From the NCBI GenBank assembly GCA_001557035.1, contig LSKJ01000785.1, forward strand, positions 1-29,059: DNA of 29,059 nucleotides. The letters are read 5' to 3'. How positions within the stretch are numbered: the stretch's first letter is position 1; each line of letters begins with the position of its first letter. The notes beneath the pieces were generated by a model. It saw nothing but the letters and a program-made list of their open reading frames with translations, had not been told where the DNA came from and did no database searches. The position numbers were made by a program, and so were the translations under genes. Below are positions 9,228 to 17,834 of this stretch, one piece after another. Source of the stretch: Rhodospirillaceae bacterium CCH5-H10. GTDB lineage: Bacteria > Pseudomonadota > Alphaproteobacteria > Reyranellales > Reyranellaceae.

Positions 9228-10175
9228 ATGCCTGATTCCACAGCGCACAGTACCAAGCCGGGCATCGGCCCGGCTTCGTCGACTGAGCTCCTCGCCACGC
9301 CGGCGACAGCACCGGCTCCCGATGTTCCTTCGAGCGGCGGCCTCCTGCGCGCCATCCTGCGGCGTCTGCGCCGCCGGGAAAAGAACGAGGCGGTCCGCGA
9401 AGCGATCGAGGAATTGATCGAGGAGACGCCCGAGAGCGACACCCCGATCAGCGAGGACCAGCGGGTCCTGCTGTCCAACATCCTGAAGCTGCGCGACAAG
9501 ACCGTGGCCGACGTGATGGTGCCGCGGGTCGACATCGTGGGCATCGCCGCCGACACACCGCTCGACGAGGTCGTGCGGCTGATCCAGGCCGAGGCGCATT
9601 CGCGCTATCCGATCTATCGCGAGTCGCTCGACGACGTGATCGGCATGATCCACATCAAGGACGTGCTGGCCTACTGGGGCACCTCCAAGAAGTTCAATCT
9701 GCGCGACATCCTCCGGCGCGTGGTGTTCGTGGCGCCGACCCTGCCGGTGCTCGACATGCTGCTCGACATGCGCCGCTCGCGCACACACATGGCCCTGGTC
9801 GTCGACGAGTTCGGCGGCACCGACGGGCTTCTGACCATCGAGGACCTCGTCGAGGAGATCGTGGGCGAGATCGAGGACGAGCACGACGTCGCACAGACGC
9901 CGACGGTCGCGCGCCGCGTCGACGGCACGATCGACGTCAACGGCCGCACCCCGATCGAGCTCCTCGAGGAAGAGATCGGCAAGGTCCTGTCGGAAGACGA
10001 ACGACGCGAAATCGACACGGTGGGCGGATTGATCTTCTCGCTGCTCGGCCGCATTCCCGAACGCGGCGAGGTGGTTCGTCATCCGTCGGGTGTGGAGTTC
10101 GAGATCCTCGATGTCGATCCCCGGCGCATCCGCCGCCTGCGCGTGCGGCCGCCGACGATGGCGCCCACCGCCTGA
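9228..10175 (+). CDS. corC: CBS-domain hemolysin/CorC-family protein
   Basis: The protein has 315 residues starting at ATG 9228. It is the soluble CorC/TlyC type without the DUF21 membrane domain. A low-complexity N-terminus is followed by a charged helix (LRRREKNEAVREAIEELIEE). Two CBS domains span about residues 85-215 (VMVPRVDIVGIAAD; SRYPIYRESLDDVIGMIHIKDVL; MALVVDEFGGTDGLLTIEDLVEEIVGEIEDEHD). A C-terminal CorC_HlyC domain runs to residue ~308. The family is linked to magnesium/cobalt efflux with CorA in enterobacteria and is often misnamed hemolysin. The ybeY...corC-lnt order is conserved in proteobacteria. lnt follows after 15 bp, so the two are probably cotranscribed. Confidence 0.9.
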   Translation: MPDSTAHSTKPGIGPASSTELLATPATAPAPDVPSSGGLLRAILRRLRRREKNEAVREAIEELIEETPESDTPISEDQRVLLSNILKLRDKTVADVMVPRVDIVGIAADTPLDEVVRLIQAEAHSRYPIYRESLDDVIGMIHIKDVLAYWGTSKKFNLRDILRRVVFVAPTLPVLDMLLDMRRSRTHMALVVDEFGGTDGLLTIEDLVEEIVGEIEDEHDVAQTPTVARRVDGTIDVNGRTPIELLEEEIGKVLSEDERREIDTVGGLIFSLLGRIPERGEVVRHPSGVEFEILDVDPRRIRRLRVRPPTMAPTA

Positions 10176-10190
10176 CCGCAGCATGACACG

Positions 10191-11711
10191 ATGACCCTCA
10201 AAGGCTGGCGCGCCGCCGGCGTCGCCTTCCTGGCCGGTGCGCTCGCCGCGCTGGCCATGCCGCCGCTCTACTGGCTGCCGCTCGCCATCGTCGGCGCGGT
10301 GGTCTTCGTCTGGCTGTGGGACACCGCGGCCGGGCCGAAGAGCGCCCTGCTGCGCGGATGGGCCTGGGGAACCGGCCATTTCGCCGTCGGCTCCTACTGG
10401 ATCGTCGAGGCCTTCTTCGTTCCGCCGGCCGACTACGGTCCGCTGGGGCCTCCCATCGTCATCGGGTTGGCGGCGCTTCTCGGCTTCTTTCCCGGCATGG
10501 CCGCAGGCGCTGCCAAGTGGGCCGTGCTGCGCTGGCCGGCGCTGGGCGGACGATATGCCCGGCTGCTCCTGCTCGCCGTCACCTGGACGCTGGCCGAGTG
10601 GCTGCGTGGCCACGTCTTCACCGGCTATGCGTGGAATCCCCTGGCGCATGTCTGGGCCTTTGCGGTCCCCCTGCTGCAGGGCGCGGCACTGTTCGGAGTC
10701 TATGGGCTTGGCCTCCTGACGTTCATGATACTGGCCGCGCCGGCGGCGGGCTGGCGTGCCTCCCTGCTCGCGCTGGTCGTCGTGGGCGGCGCGGGCTTTG
10801 CGGGCCAGTCGCTGATGGCTCCCGTCCAAACGGGCGACGGACCGCTGGTGCGCATCGTCCAGCCGAACACGCCGCAGGCCGAGAAGTGGCGGCCGGAGAA
10901 CCGGGCCCGGCTGTTGAACAAGCTGGTCGAGATGAGCCGCCGTGACGGCTTCGACAAGTTGTCGGCGGTGATCTGGCCCGAGACGGCGCCGCCCTTCATC
11001 GTCGAACCGGGATCGCCGGCGCTGGAGGTGATGGCGAATGCCGTACCGCCCGACGGCTACCTGCTCACGGGCGCGGCGCGCGGCACCGGCAACCGCAACG
11101 ACGGGGTCTGGAATTCCCTGCTGGTCATCGACAAGGCCGGCACGATCGTCGCCAGCTACGACAAGGTCCATCTGGTTCCCCTCGGCGAATACATCCCGTT
11201 CCACAAACAGCTCGCGCCGGTCTCGGGCTTCATCGGCCGCGGCTCGTTCGAGGAGGGGCTGTCGAGGGTGACGCTCGACCTGCCGCGCCTGCCGTCTTTC
11301 TCGCCGATCATCTGCTACGAGGTGATCTTCCCGGCCGCCGTCACCGGTCCGGGGGCGCGGCCGCGCTGGCTGCTGAACGTCACCAACGATGCGTGGTTCG
11401 GCCTGTCGAGCGGCCCCTACCAGCATCTCGCCAGCGCGCGCCTGCGCGCCGTCGAGGAGGGCCTGCCGATGATCCGGGCCGCCAACACCGGCGTATCCGC
11501 TGTGATCGATGCCTATGGCCGGGTGTTGGCGGCCCTCGACATGGAGCAGGAAGGGATCATCGATCATCGCATCCCGGCCGCCCGGGAGCCCACGCCCTAC
11601 GGTCGCTGGGGGGACGCGATGCTTCTGGCGCTCCTGCTTCTGGCCGGCGCCGTTCTTGCGTTCTTCGTGCGCTTCACTCCGAGTGAAATATCAGGAATTT
11701 CAAGCCGTTAA
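10191..11711 (+). CDS. lnt: Apolipoprotein N-acyltransferase
   Basis: The protein has 506 residues starting at ATG 10191. This inner-membrane enzyme transfers the third acyl chain to the N-terminal cysteine of lipoproteins. The N-terminal half holds about six hydrophobic segments (residues ~8-200). The C-terminal nitrilase-like periplasmic domain has the catalytic triad E264 (IWPETAPPF), K325 (YDKVHLVPLGEYIPF) and C375 (PIICYEVIFP), with TNDAWFG after it. A final hydrophobic segment near 475-495 (AMLLALLLLAGAVLAFFVRF) re-enters the membrane. It is the normal length for alphaproteobacteria. Its downstream neighbour is the XRE regulator, the same arrangement as actA(lnt)-phrR in Sinorhizobium. 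Confidence 0.95.
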   Translation: MTLKGWRAAGVAFLAGALAALAMPPLYWLPLAIVGAVVFVWLWDTAAGPKSALLRGWAWGTGHFAVGSYWIVEAFFVPPADYGPLGPPIVIGLAALLGFFPGMAAGAAKWAVLRWPALGGRYARLLLLAVTWTLAEWLRGHVFTGYAWNPLAHVWAFAVPLLQGAALFGVYGLGLLTFMILAAPAAGWRASLLALVVVGGAGFAGQSLMAPVQTGDGPLVRIVQPNTPQAEKWRPENRARLLNKLVEMSRRDGFDKLSAVIWPETAPPFIVEPGSPALEVMANAVPPDGYLLTGAARGTGNRNDGVWNSLLVIDKAGTIVASYDKVHLVPLGEYIPFHKQLAPVSGFIGRGSFEEGLSRVTLDLPRLPSFSPIICYEVIFPAAVTGPGARPRWLLNVTNDAWFGLSSGPYQHLASARLRAVEEGLPMIRAANTGVSAVIDAYGRVLAALDMEQEGIIDHRIPAAREPTPYGRWGDAMLLALLLLAGAVLAFFVRFTPSEISGISSR

Positions 11712-11773
11712 CGATCAGGTTCGGCTTGCATTCAAAATTGGGGCAGCATAAGTAATATGCACTCTGCGCGTGT

Positions 11774-11790
11774 AGATATGCATTTTTGCA
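11774..11790 (+). promoter_or_regulatory. 17-bp operator-like motif, copy A (upstream of XRE gene)
   Basis: The sequence is AGATATGCATTTTTGCA, with a TGCA-N4-TGCA core that is symmetric in its half-sites. It lies 100 bp before the XRE start in an AT-richer 178-bp spacer after lnt. It is identical over 17 bases to copy C at 20281 and differs by one base from copy B at 19847. A weaker ATATGCA half lies just upstream (11755-11761). Placement suggests autoregulation of the XRE gene. Confidence 0.6.
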
Positions 11791-11889
11791 CATGTGGATT
11801 TGTCAGCATTCACTGCACGCCATTCGGCCATGATTGAGCCGTACCGGCGTCAGTCTCGTGTTCGAGCGTTCTGAAGGAGTAGGGACCTG

Positions 11890-12360
11890 ATGGCCAAGTC
11901 GCATCCCGTAGATGTTCACGTCGGAGCGCGGATGCGCCAGCGGCGCACGCTTCTCGGCATGAGCCAGGAGAAGCTCGGGACGGCGGTCGGTCTCACTTTC
12001 CAACAGATCCAGAAGTACGAGCGCGGCTCCAACCGTATCGGCTCGAGCCGCCTTTTCGAGTTCGCGAAGGTCCTCGACGTTCCGGTTTCCTATTTCTTCG
12101 ACGAGATGCCCTCGAACGCGCTGGCCGGCCGGCCGATGTCGGGCCGCGGCAAGAAGGGCGGTTTCGGCGAAGCCGGTACGCCTTTCGAGCAGGAGAAGGA
12201 TCCGCTCATCAAGCGCGAAACCCTCGAACTCGTGCGCGCCTACTACAAGATCGGCGAGAGCCGCGTGCGCAAGCGGATCTTCGAGATGGTCAAGGCCGTG
12301 GGTGCGGCCAGCCACGCCGAGACGGTCGGTGCGCGGAAGGGGCGTCAGCCCCGGGCCTGA
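11890..12360 (+). CDS. XRE-family regulator (PhrR/PraR-like)
   Basis: The protein has 156 residues starting at ATG 11890. A Cro/C1-type helix-turn-helix occupies about residues 12-68: VGARMRQRRTLLGMSQEKLGTAVGLTFQQIQKYERGSNRIGSSRLFEFAKVLDVPVSYFF. A basic, glycine-rich linker follows, then a helical region (KRETLELVRAYYKIGESRVRKRIFEMVKAV). This layout and the lnt-XRE-metK position match the rhizobial PhrR/PraR regulators, which have been tied to acid stress, biofilm and quorum-sensing control. Whether the function is the same here is inference. The gene has its own 178-bp upstream region with motif copy A, so it is likely transcribed independently of lnt. Confidence 0.85.
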   Translation: MAKSHPVDVHVGARMRQRRTLLGMSQEKLGTAVGLTFQQIQKYERGSNRIGSSRLFEFAKVLDVPVSYFFDEMPSNALAGRPMSGRGKKGGFGEAGTPFEQEKDPLIKRETLELVRAYYKIGESRVRKRIFEMVKAVGAASHAETVGARKGRQPRA

Positions 12361-12552
12361 AGGCCGCAGAAATCGCCCAGCGATCCTCTTGATTTCCACC
12401 GGCTTTTGGCGTTTTTAACGAACCGCGGCCCCGATGGGCGGGGTCGCCGCGGACGGATTTGGACGACTTGCCACCGCGAAAATAAAGGCTAAGCCGGCCG
12501 TTGGCGGAAGCACCGCCCTGCCCGGAGTCCATGCGAACTTTGGGAGGGATCT
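12361..12552 (+). promoter_or_regulatory. metK 5' leader region with a large hairpin
   Basis: This 192-bp spacer holds a strong hairpin at 12423-12452: CCGCGG+CCCCG pairs with CGGGG+CCGCGG, with a 5-nt loop and a 3-nt bulge. A smaller GGCGG-aagca-CCGCC hairpin lies at 12504-12518. metK leaders in bacteria often carry S-adenosylmethionine riboswitches. I looked for SAM-I, SAM-II and SAM/SAH consensus elements and could not place any convincingly. The region may also contain the end of the XRE transcript. Confidence 0.35.
12542..12548 (+). promoter_or_regulatory. Shine-Dalgarno that fixes the metK TTG start
   Basis: GGGAGGG lies 4 nt before TTG 12553. The nearest upstream ATG (12531) is in another frame, and the protein begins exactly as MetK proteins do ([19 protein letters not shown]), so TTG is the start. 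Confidence 0.8.
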
Positions 12553-13839
12553 TTGGCGCTCAAGGACTACATCTTCACCAGTGAATCGGTCTCGGAAGGC
12601 CATCCGGACAAGGTTGCGGACCAGATTTCCGATGCGATCCTGGACGCCTTCATCGCCAACGACGTGAAGCTCGGCCACGCCGACGACAGCCACGCCAACA
12701 CCCGCCTCGGCTGCGAGACGCTGGTCACGACCAACAAGATCGTCGTCGCCGGCGAGGGCCGCGCCTCCGAGCCGTTCATGAAGAAGTACGGCAAGCAGAC
12801 GGTCGTGAACCGCGAGGCGATCGGCGAGATCGCCCGTAACGTCGTGCGCGACATCGGCTACGATCAGGACGGCTTCTCGTTCCATGGCGCCGACGTGGAG
12901 GTGCTGCTGCACGGCCAGTCGCCCGACATCGCGATGGGCGTCGATGCCAAGAAGAAGGGCGGCAACCTCGGCGAGCAGGAGGGCGCGGGCGATCAGGGCC
13001 TGATGTTCGGCTTCGCCTGTCGTGACTCCGAAGAGTACGAGAAGGGCTCGTTCATGCCCGCTCCGATCTTCTTCTCGCACAAGATCCTCGAAGTGCTGAG
13101 CAAGGCCCGCCGCTCGGGCGAACTGGGCGACCTGCAGCCCGATGCCAAGAGCCAGGTCACGGTGCGCTACGTCGACGGCAAGGCCGTCGGCGCCACCAAG
13201 GTCGTCGTTTCGACCCAGCACCGCGAAGCCAACAAGAAGGGCAAGAAGTACAATTCGGGCATGATCCGCGAGATGATCTCGGGTCACGTCGAGAAGTCGC
13301 TGCCGAAGGGCTGGATGCCCAAGAAGGCGGCCGACTTCTTCGTCAACCCGACCGGCAACTTCGTCGTCGGCGGTCCCGATGGCGATTGCGGCCTCACCGG
13401 CCGCAAGATCATCGTCGACACCTACGGCGGCTTCGCGCCGCACGGCGGCGGTGCTTTCTCCGGCAAGGACCCGACCAAGGTCGACCGCTCGGCCGCCTAT
13501 GCCGCGCGCTACCTCGCCAAGAACGTCGTGGCTGCCGGTCTCGCCGACCGCTGCCTGATCCAGGTCGCCTACGCGATCGGCGTTGCCGATCCGATGTCGC
13601 TCTATGTGAACACCGAAGGCACCGGCAAGGTCGACGAGCGCAAGCTCGAGAAGGTCCTGTCGGATCTCTTCCCGCTGCGTCCGACCAACATTCGCCGTTC
13701 GCTGCAGCTCAACAAGCCGATCTACCAGCGCACGGCGGCCTACGGCCATTTCGGCCGCAAGCCCGAGAAGGACGGCGGCTTCTCCTGGGAGCGCACCGAC
13801 CTCGTGGCCGAGCTGAAGCGCGCCTTCGGCGCCCGCTAG
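12553..13839 (+). CDS. metK: S-adenosylmethionine synthetase
   Basis: The protein has 428 residues starting at a TTG codon with a strong Shine-Dalgarno. It makes AdoMet from methionine and ATP. Signatures are [17 protein letters not shown] at the N-terminus, [13 protein letters not shown], the glycine loop [22 protein letters not shown], and [16 protein letters not shown]. It is about 35-40 residues longer than the usual 385-395; the extra length appears in lysine-rich inserts such as [14 protein letters not shown] and [13 protein letters not shown]. Many alphaproteobacteria carry trmB after metK; here a terminator and an unrelated ABC gene follow. Confidence 0.96.
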   Translation: MALKDYIFTSESVSEGHPDKVADQISDAILDAFIANDVKLGHADDSHANTRLGCETLVTTNKIVVAGEGRASEPFMKKYGKQTVVNREAIGEIARNVVRDIGYDQDGFSFHGADVEVLLHGQSPDIAMGVDAKKKGGNLGEQEGAGDQGLMFGFACRDSEEYEKGSFMPAPIFFSHKILEVLSKARRSGELGDLQPDAKSQVTVRYVDGKAVGATKVVVSTQHREANKKGKKYNSGMIREMISGHVEKSLPKGWMPKKAADFFVNPTGNFVVGGPDGDCGLTGRKIIVDTYGGFAPHGGGAFSGKDPTKVDRSAAYAARYLAKNVVAAGLADRCLIQVAYAIGVADPMSLYVNTEGTGKVDERKLEKVLSDLFPLRPTNIRRSLQLNKPIYQRTAAYGHFGRKPEKDGGFSWERTDLVAELKRAFGAR

Positions 13840-13852
13840 AGCTTCGATCTTC

Positions 13853-13885
13853 GGGCGCACGCCGCAAGGTGTGCGCCCTTTGCTT
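13853..13885 (+). terminator. Intrinsic terminator after metK
   Basis: An 8-bp perfect stem (GGGCGCAC 13853-13860 with GTGCGCCC 13871-13878) encloses a 10-nt loop and is followed by TTTGCTTT. It starts 13 bp after the metK stop. Confidence 0.75.
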
Positions 13886-13939
13886 TAGGGAACGCCGCTA
13901 CATAATTGAATCCAGGGGTGTTTCTGGTACCCTTGGCGA

Positions 13940-16138
13940 ATGGCTCCTCTCGAGAACGGCGGCTTCCAGCAGCCCGGATGGGACGAGGCGGGCCATGTGC
14001 GCGTCGATTCGCTCATGAGAGCGCTTCTCTACGTCGCCCAACAGGTCGGCCGCCCGGTCAGCGAGGCCGACATCCGCCGGTTCGTGGCGGTTCCCCCGAC
14101 CGGTCTCGACGAGGCTTCCTTCCTGACCGCGGCGACGCGACTCGGTCTCGACGGCGAGGCGGTCGATCTGGCCGCCCGTCCGTTCGACGAACTGTCGCTT
14201 CCCTTTGCCGTCGTCGGAGCCGCCGGAGCGGTCCATGTCGTGGTCTCGGGCCGCGCCAACGGCTGGACCGTGCTCGATGTGGTCGAGGGGCGCGTCTGGC
14301 AAGCGACGGCGCAGGAGGTGCGCGCCCTCGGGCGGCGTGCGCTGTTGCTGCGCCAGCCGCTGGGACCGCGTCCGTCGGAGCAATGGTACGCACCGCTCTG
14401 GGCGCGTGTACGGCCGGTCGTCCTCAAGCTCGCGGCCGCATCGTTCTTCATCAACGTGCTCGGCCTTCTCACGCCGCTCTTCATGATGCTGGTGGTCAAC
14501 GCGGTGATCGCCAGCCGGCCACCCGAAGGCATCTGGCCGGCGATGGCGGTGCTCTGTGCCGGCATGCTCGTCGCGTACACCGCCGACTTCGGCTTGCGCG
14601 TCGCGCGTGGCTGGCTGTCGACGAGGACCGGCGCGCGGCTCGATGTCTTGATGAGTGCCGAGGTGCTGCATCACCTGATGGCGCTGCCCTACCGTCATTT
14701 CGAGCGCACGCCGTCGGGCGTCATCGCCGAGCGGCTGCGCCAGCTCGACATCCTGCGCGGCTTTTTCACCGGCCAGATGCCGGTGCTGGCGATCGACCTG
14801 CTGTTCGTCGCGATCTTCCTGATCGCCACCTTCGCCATCAGCGCGACCCTCGGTCTCGTCGCGGCGCTGGCCATTCCCGTGCTGGTCGCGGTCTCGCTCG
14901 CCGGTCATCGGGCCCAGCGGCGGCTCGCCGACGAGACTTTCCAGGCGCTCGCGGCCAAGAGCTCGACGCTCACCGAGACCGTCGCGAACGCCGCCACCAT
15001 CAAGGCGCTGGGGCTCGAAGCGGAAGTCGAGAAGCGTTGGCTGGCGCGGGTCGAGCAGTCGGCCCGGACCAGCCAGCGCGCCGGCAACCTCGCCAACATC
15101 GCGGCCAGCGCATCGGGCACGCTGCAGCTCGTGGCTTCGCTGGTGATCGTCGCGATCGGCGTCGGTGAGATCGCCGATCATCGCCTCACGATCGGCGCGC
15201 TGATCGCCGCCAACATGCTTGCGGTCCGTGCGTTGCAGCCGATGCGCCAGCTTGCCGGTGCCTGGCACCAGCTCCAGGCGGTGGGCGCCGCCTTCAAGCG
15301 TATCGACGAGCTGATGCGCGAGGCGCCCGAGACACCTCCCGGCGAGTTCGCGCCGATGCCGGCGCTGGTGGGCGACATCGCGCTGGAGCGCGTCACCTAC
15401 CGCGCTCATGATCGCGGGCAACCTATCCTGCGCGAGACCGATCTCGCGATCTCGGCAGGAGAGATCATCGGTCTCGTGGGACCTTCCGGGTCGGGCAAGA
15501 CCACCATCGCCAATCTCGTCCAGGGCCTCGTCAGTCCGAGCGACGGCCGGGTGCTGGTCGACGGTACCGACATCGCCCATATCTCCCCGGCGCAACTGCG
15601 CGCGCAGATCGGCGCGGTGCCGCAGGACCTGCAGCTCTTCACCGGAACGGTGCGCGACAACATCGCGATGGGCGTCGCCGACAAGGATCCCGGCCGCGTC
15701 GTGGCCGTCGCGCGTTTCGTCGGCGCGCACGATTTCATCCAGCGCCTGCCCAAGGGCTACAACACTGTGCTGGGCGAACGCGGGCAGGGTCTCTCGACCG
15801 GACAGCGCCAGCTTCTCTGCATCGCGCGCGCGCTGATCCGCAACCCGCGAATCCTGATCCTCGACGAGGCGACCAGCGCGCTCGATCCCGCCACCGAAGA
15901 GCAGCTCCTGCGTCAGCTCAAGGCCAACACGCGCGGTCGCACCGTCATCATGATCACCCACCGTCTTGCGCCGCTCGCCATCGCCGATCGCGTGGCGCTG
16001 GTGATGGACGGTCGGATCGAAAGGGTCGGGCCGCCGACCGACGTGATGGCCTATGCGCGCATCCGCATGGCCGAGGCCAGCCGCGGCCAGACGCCGGGGG
16101 CTCCCGCGTCCGTGCCGTCGCGCCCGCTGCCGGGCTGA
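13940..16138 (+). CDS. Type I secretion-type ABC exporter with degenerate C39-like domain
   Basis: The protein has 732 residues starting at ATG 13940. Residues ~20-130 look like the C39 peptidase-like domain of HlyB/LssB exporters but contain no cysteine, so the domain cannot be a protease and would act only in substrate binding. A six-helix ABC membrane domain spans about 155-440. The ATPase domain runs from ~475 to 715, with Walker A GPSGSGKT (~513), signature LSTGQRQ (~617, Thr in place of the first Gly of LSGGQ), Walker B ILILDEATSALD, and the H-loop ITHR. Such proteins work with a HlyD-type adaptor and TolC to secrete RTX-like proteins. No adaptor, TolC or RTX gene lies in the window. 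It sits between metK and convergent mmcB. Confidence 0.85.
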   Translation: MAPLENGGFQQPGWDEAGHVRVDSLMRALLYVAQQVGRPVSEADIRRFVAVPPTGLDEASFLTAATRLGLDGEAVDLAARPFDELSLPFAVVGAAGAVHVVVSGRANGWTVLDVVEGRVWQATAQEVRALGRRALLLRQPLGPRPSEQWYAPLWARVRPVVLKLAAASFFINVLGLLTPLFMMLVVNAVIASRPPEGIWPAMAVLCAGMLVAYTADFGLRVARGWLSTRTGARLDVLMSAEVLHHLMALPYRHFERTPSGVIAERLRQLDILRGFFTGQMPVLAIDLLFVAIFLIATFAISATLGLVAALAIPVLVAVSLAGHRAQRRLADETFQALAAKSSTLTETVANAATIKALGLEAEVEKRWLARVEQSARTSQRAGNLANIAASASGTLQLVASLVIVAIGVGEIADHRLTIGALIAANMLAVRALQPMRQLAGAWHQLQAVGAAFKRIDELMREAPETPPGEFAPMPALVGDIALERVTYRAHDRGQPILRETDLAISAGEIIGLVGPSGSGKTTIANLVQGLVSPSDGRVLVDGTDIAHISPAQLRAQIGAVPQDLQLFTGTVRDNIAMGVADKDPGRVVAVARFVGAHDFIQRLPKGYNTVLGERGQGLSTGQRQLLCIARALIRNPRILILDEATSALDPATEEQLLRQLKANTRGRTVIMITHRLAPLAIADRVALVMDGRIERVGPPTDVMAYARIRMAEASRGQTPGAPASVPSRPLPG

Positions 16139-16141
16139 ACG

Positions 16142-16627
16142 TCAGGCGAAGTCGACGAACTCCGGATCCTCGAGGCGCGCCAGTCGCTCCGACGCGAGGC
16201 GGGCGCAGTCGATCAGGAGCGCCTTGCGCCGCGCCGCGGTCACCGGGTGGCGCGCGGGATGGCGCAGGATCTCGCCGCCATAGGCGTCGGCGACGATCAG
16301 GCCGACCGCCTCGGGGATCAGCGATTGCGGGAAGTCGACCGGCACCGCGAAATAGAGCTGGTCGCACCAGGCGAGATAGTCCGGCCACTTCTGGTCCACG
16401 CGCCAGTCCTCGATCGAGGATTTCACTTCGACGATGGTGAGTTCGCCGCTGCCGGCGATCGCCATGATGTCGGCTCGGCGTCCGTCGGGCAGCGGCAGTT
16501 CGCGCAACACGGCGCGGCCGGACTGGCGCATCAGGCGGCAGGCACCGCGGCAGACCGCGAGCGTGATGTCAGGACGCGTCTGGCGCGCGATGGCCGGCGT
16601 TTCGATCGGCCGTTCACCAGCGGGCAC
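16142..16627 (-). CDS. mmcB: DNA repair putative endonuclease MmcB
   Basis: The protein has 161 residues if started at GTG 16627, one base after the stop of the upstream Sel1 gene (TGAcGTG). The longer frame upstream overlaps that gene and is unlikely. MmcB is an alphaproteobacterial SOS-type protein linked in Caulobacter to mitomycin C resistance. Characteristic segments are TRPDITLAVCRGACRLM near the start and a PD-(D/E)XK-like core: RRADIMAI, LTIVEVKSSIEDWRVDQKWPDYLAWCDQLYFAVP. The Asp, Glu and Lys of DIMAI...EVK are the likely catalytic residues. The C-terminus reads VTAARRKALLIDCARLASERL. I could not identify a LexA box, since the operon promoter lies upstream of the Sel1 genes. Confidence 0.85.
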   Translation of the reverse strand: MPAGERPIETPAIARQTRPDITLAVCRGACRLMRQSGRAVLRELPLPDGRRADIMAIAGSGELTIVEVKSSIEDWRVDQKWPDYLAWCDQLYFAVPVDFPQSLIPEAVGLIVADAYGGEILRHPARHPVTAARRKALLIDCARLASERLARLEDPEFVDFA

Positions 16628-16628
16628 G

Positions 16629-17834
16629 TCAGCGCCGGACCGGCACGAGACGCGGCAGGGCTTCGTCGAGCGGAAGCTCGGAGGTCGGCTTGAACGTCTG
16701 GGCCAGCGCCTCGCCGCGTTTGCGGTCGCGGTCCGATACCTTGTCTCCCGCCTTCTCCCGGACGGCGCGTGCTTCCGGGTGACCTCCACGCTCGGCGAGG
16801 AACAGCCACTTGAAGGCTTCCACCGGATCGCTGTTCCCGGCGCTGCCGGTCAACAACATGACGCCGAGCGCCTGCTGCGCCTCGGGCAGTCCCTGCTGTG
16901 CGGCGCGGCCGTACCAGAGCTGGGCCTGGACCGGATCGCGCGGCACGCCGGAGCCGGCGAGGTAGGCGTTGGCGAGCTTGAACTGGCCCGACGGCACGCC
17001 TGCATTGGCCGCCGCCTGGTACCAGCTCAACGCCGATTTCAGGATCTTCTCGTTGGCGGCCTTGTCGCGCGTGGCCGGCGTGCGCACCGCCATGTCGCCC
17101 AGCGCCAGCGCCGCTTCGGGGACGCCGTTCTGCTGGGCCTGGACCAGCCAGCGTTGCGCCGCGGCGGGGTCCTGCTTCACACCCGACCCCTCGGCCAGAG
17201 CCAGGCCGTAGCGCAGGGCGGCGAGCATGTGACCCTTCTCGGCGGCCTGGCGGAAGAGATCGGCGGCCCGCGTCGGATCGGCCGAAGCGGGTGGCGCAGT
17301 CTCCGCCATCGCCCGCCCCAGCGCGTAGGTCGCGTAGGGGTCACCATCGGCGGCGGCCTTCTCCAGCCAGGCACGGGCCTGGATCAGATCGCGAGGAACG
17401 CCCTGGCCGCGAAGATAGATAAGCCCGAGATTGAGTTGCGCGCGACGATTCCCCTGCGCGGCGGCCCTCTCGAAGAGTTCGACCGCACGGGCGGGATTGC
17501 GTGCCATGCCGGCGTCGCCCATGGCGAAGACGAGGGCGAGCCGATGCTGGCCTTCGGCCGATCCCGCATCGGCGGCGCGCTGGATCAGGTTCAGCCCTTC
17601 GGCCCTGGCCCCGCGATCGATCAGGATCGCACCCAGCCAGGCCGCGGCGTCGGCATTCGACGACGCGAGCGAGCGGAGCTGCCGCTCCGCGGTTGCGGTA
17701 TCGCCCTGCCGGTACGCCGAGACGGCGGGACGCAGCGGCGCGGCCACGTCCGAGGCGTCGGTGGGTTGCTGGGCTTGCGCGGAAGCGCCCGCGGCAACCA
17801 GTGCCGCCACGAGCGCCAGCCGCGCCGCGATCAT
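16629..17834 (-). CDS. Exported Sel1-repeat (TPR-like) protein
   Basis: The protein has 401 residues starting at ATG 17834 (MIAARLALVAALVAAGASAQAQQ), which is a clear signal peptide with cleavage near AQA. The upstream extension of the frame lies in the neighbouring gene. About seven to eight Sel1-like helical repeats fill residues ~45-355. Typical units are AEGQHRLALVFAMGDAG, RRAQLNLGLIYLRGQGVPRDLIQARAWLEKAAADGD and PSGQFKLANAYLAGSGVPRDPVQAQLWYGRAAQQG. Such proteins act as periplasmic scaffolds. The start overlaps the upstream gene's stop by four bases (ATGA), and the stop nearly touches mmcB, so the three genes form one operon. Confidence 0.85.
   Translation of the reverse strand: MIAARLALVAALVAAGASAQAQQPTDASDVAAPLRPAVSAYRQGDTATAERQLRSLASSNADAAAWLGAILIDRGARAEGLNLIQRAADAGSAEGQHRLALVFAMGDAGMARNPARAVELFERAAAQGNRRAQLNLGLIYLRGQGVPRDLIQARAWLEKAAADGDPYATYALGRAMAETAPPASADPTRAADLFRQAAEKGHMLAALRYGLALAEGSGVKQDPAAAQRWLVQAQQNGVPEAALALGDMAVRTPATRDKAANEKILKSALSWYQAAANAGVPSGQFKLANAYLAGSGVPRDPVQAQLWYGRAAQQGLPEAQQALGVMLLTGSAGNSDPVEAFKWLFLAERGGHPEARAVREKAGDKVSDRDRKRGEALAQTFKPTSELPLDEALPRLVPVRR

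Noticed and set aside
9219..11567. 782-codon minus-strand open frame antisense to corC and lnt
   Set aside because: Composition is rich in Arg, His, Asp and Gln without any family motif, and the plus strand carries complete CBS and Lnt motifs. It is a shadow frame of high-GC DNA.
12481..12531. Possible SAM-II riboswitch before metK (AATAAAGGCTAAGCC resembles part of the consensus)
   Set aside because: Only a fragment of the conserved AUAAA...GCUAAA stretch is present, and the required pseudoknot partners could not be placed.
13898..15961. 687-codon minus-strand frame antisense to the ABC exporter
   Set aside because: No recognisable domain; low-complexity Arg/Asp/Gly sequence opposite intact Walker and signature motifs.
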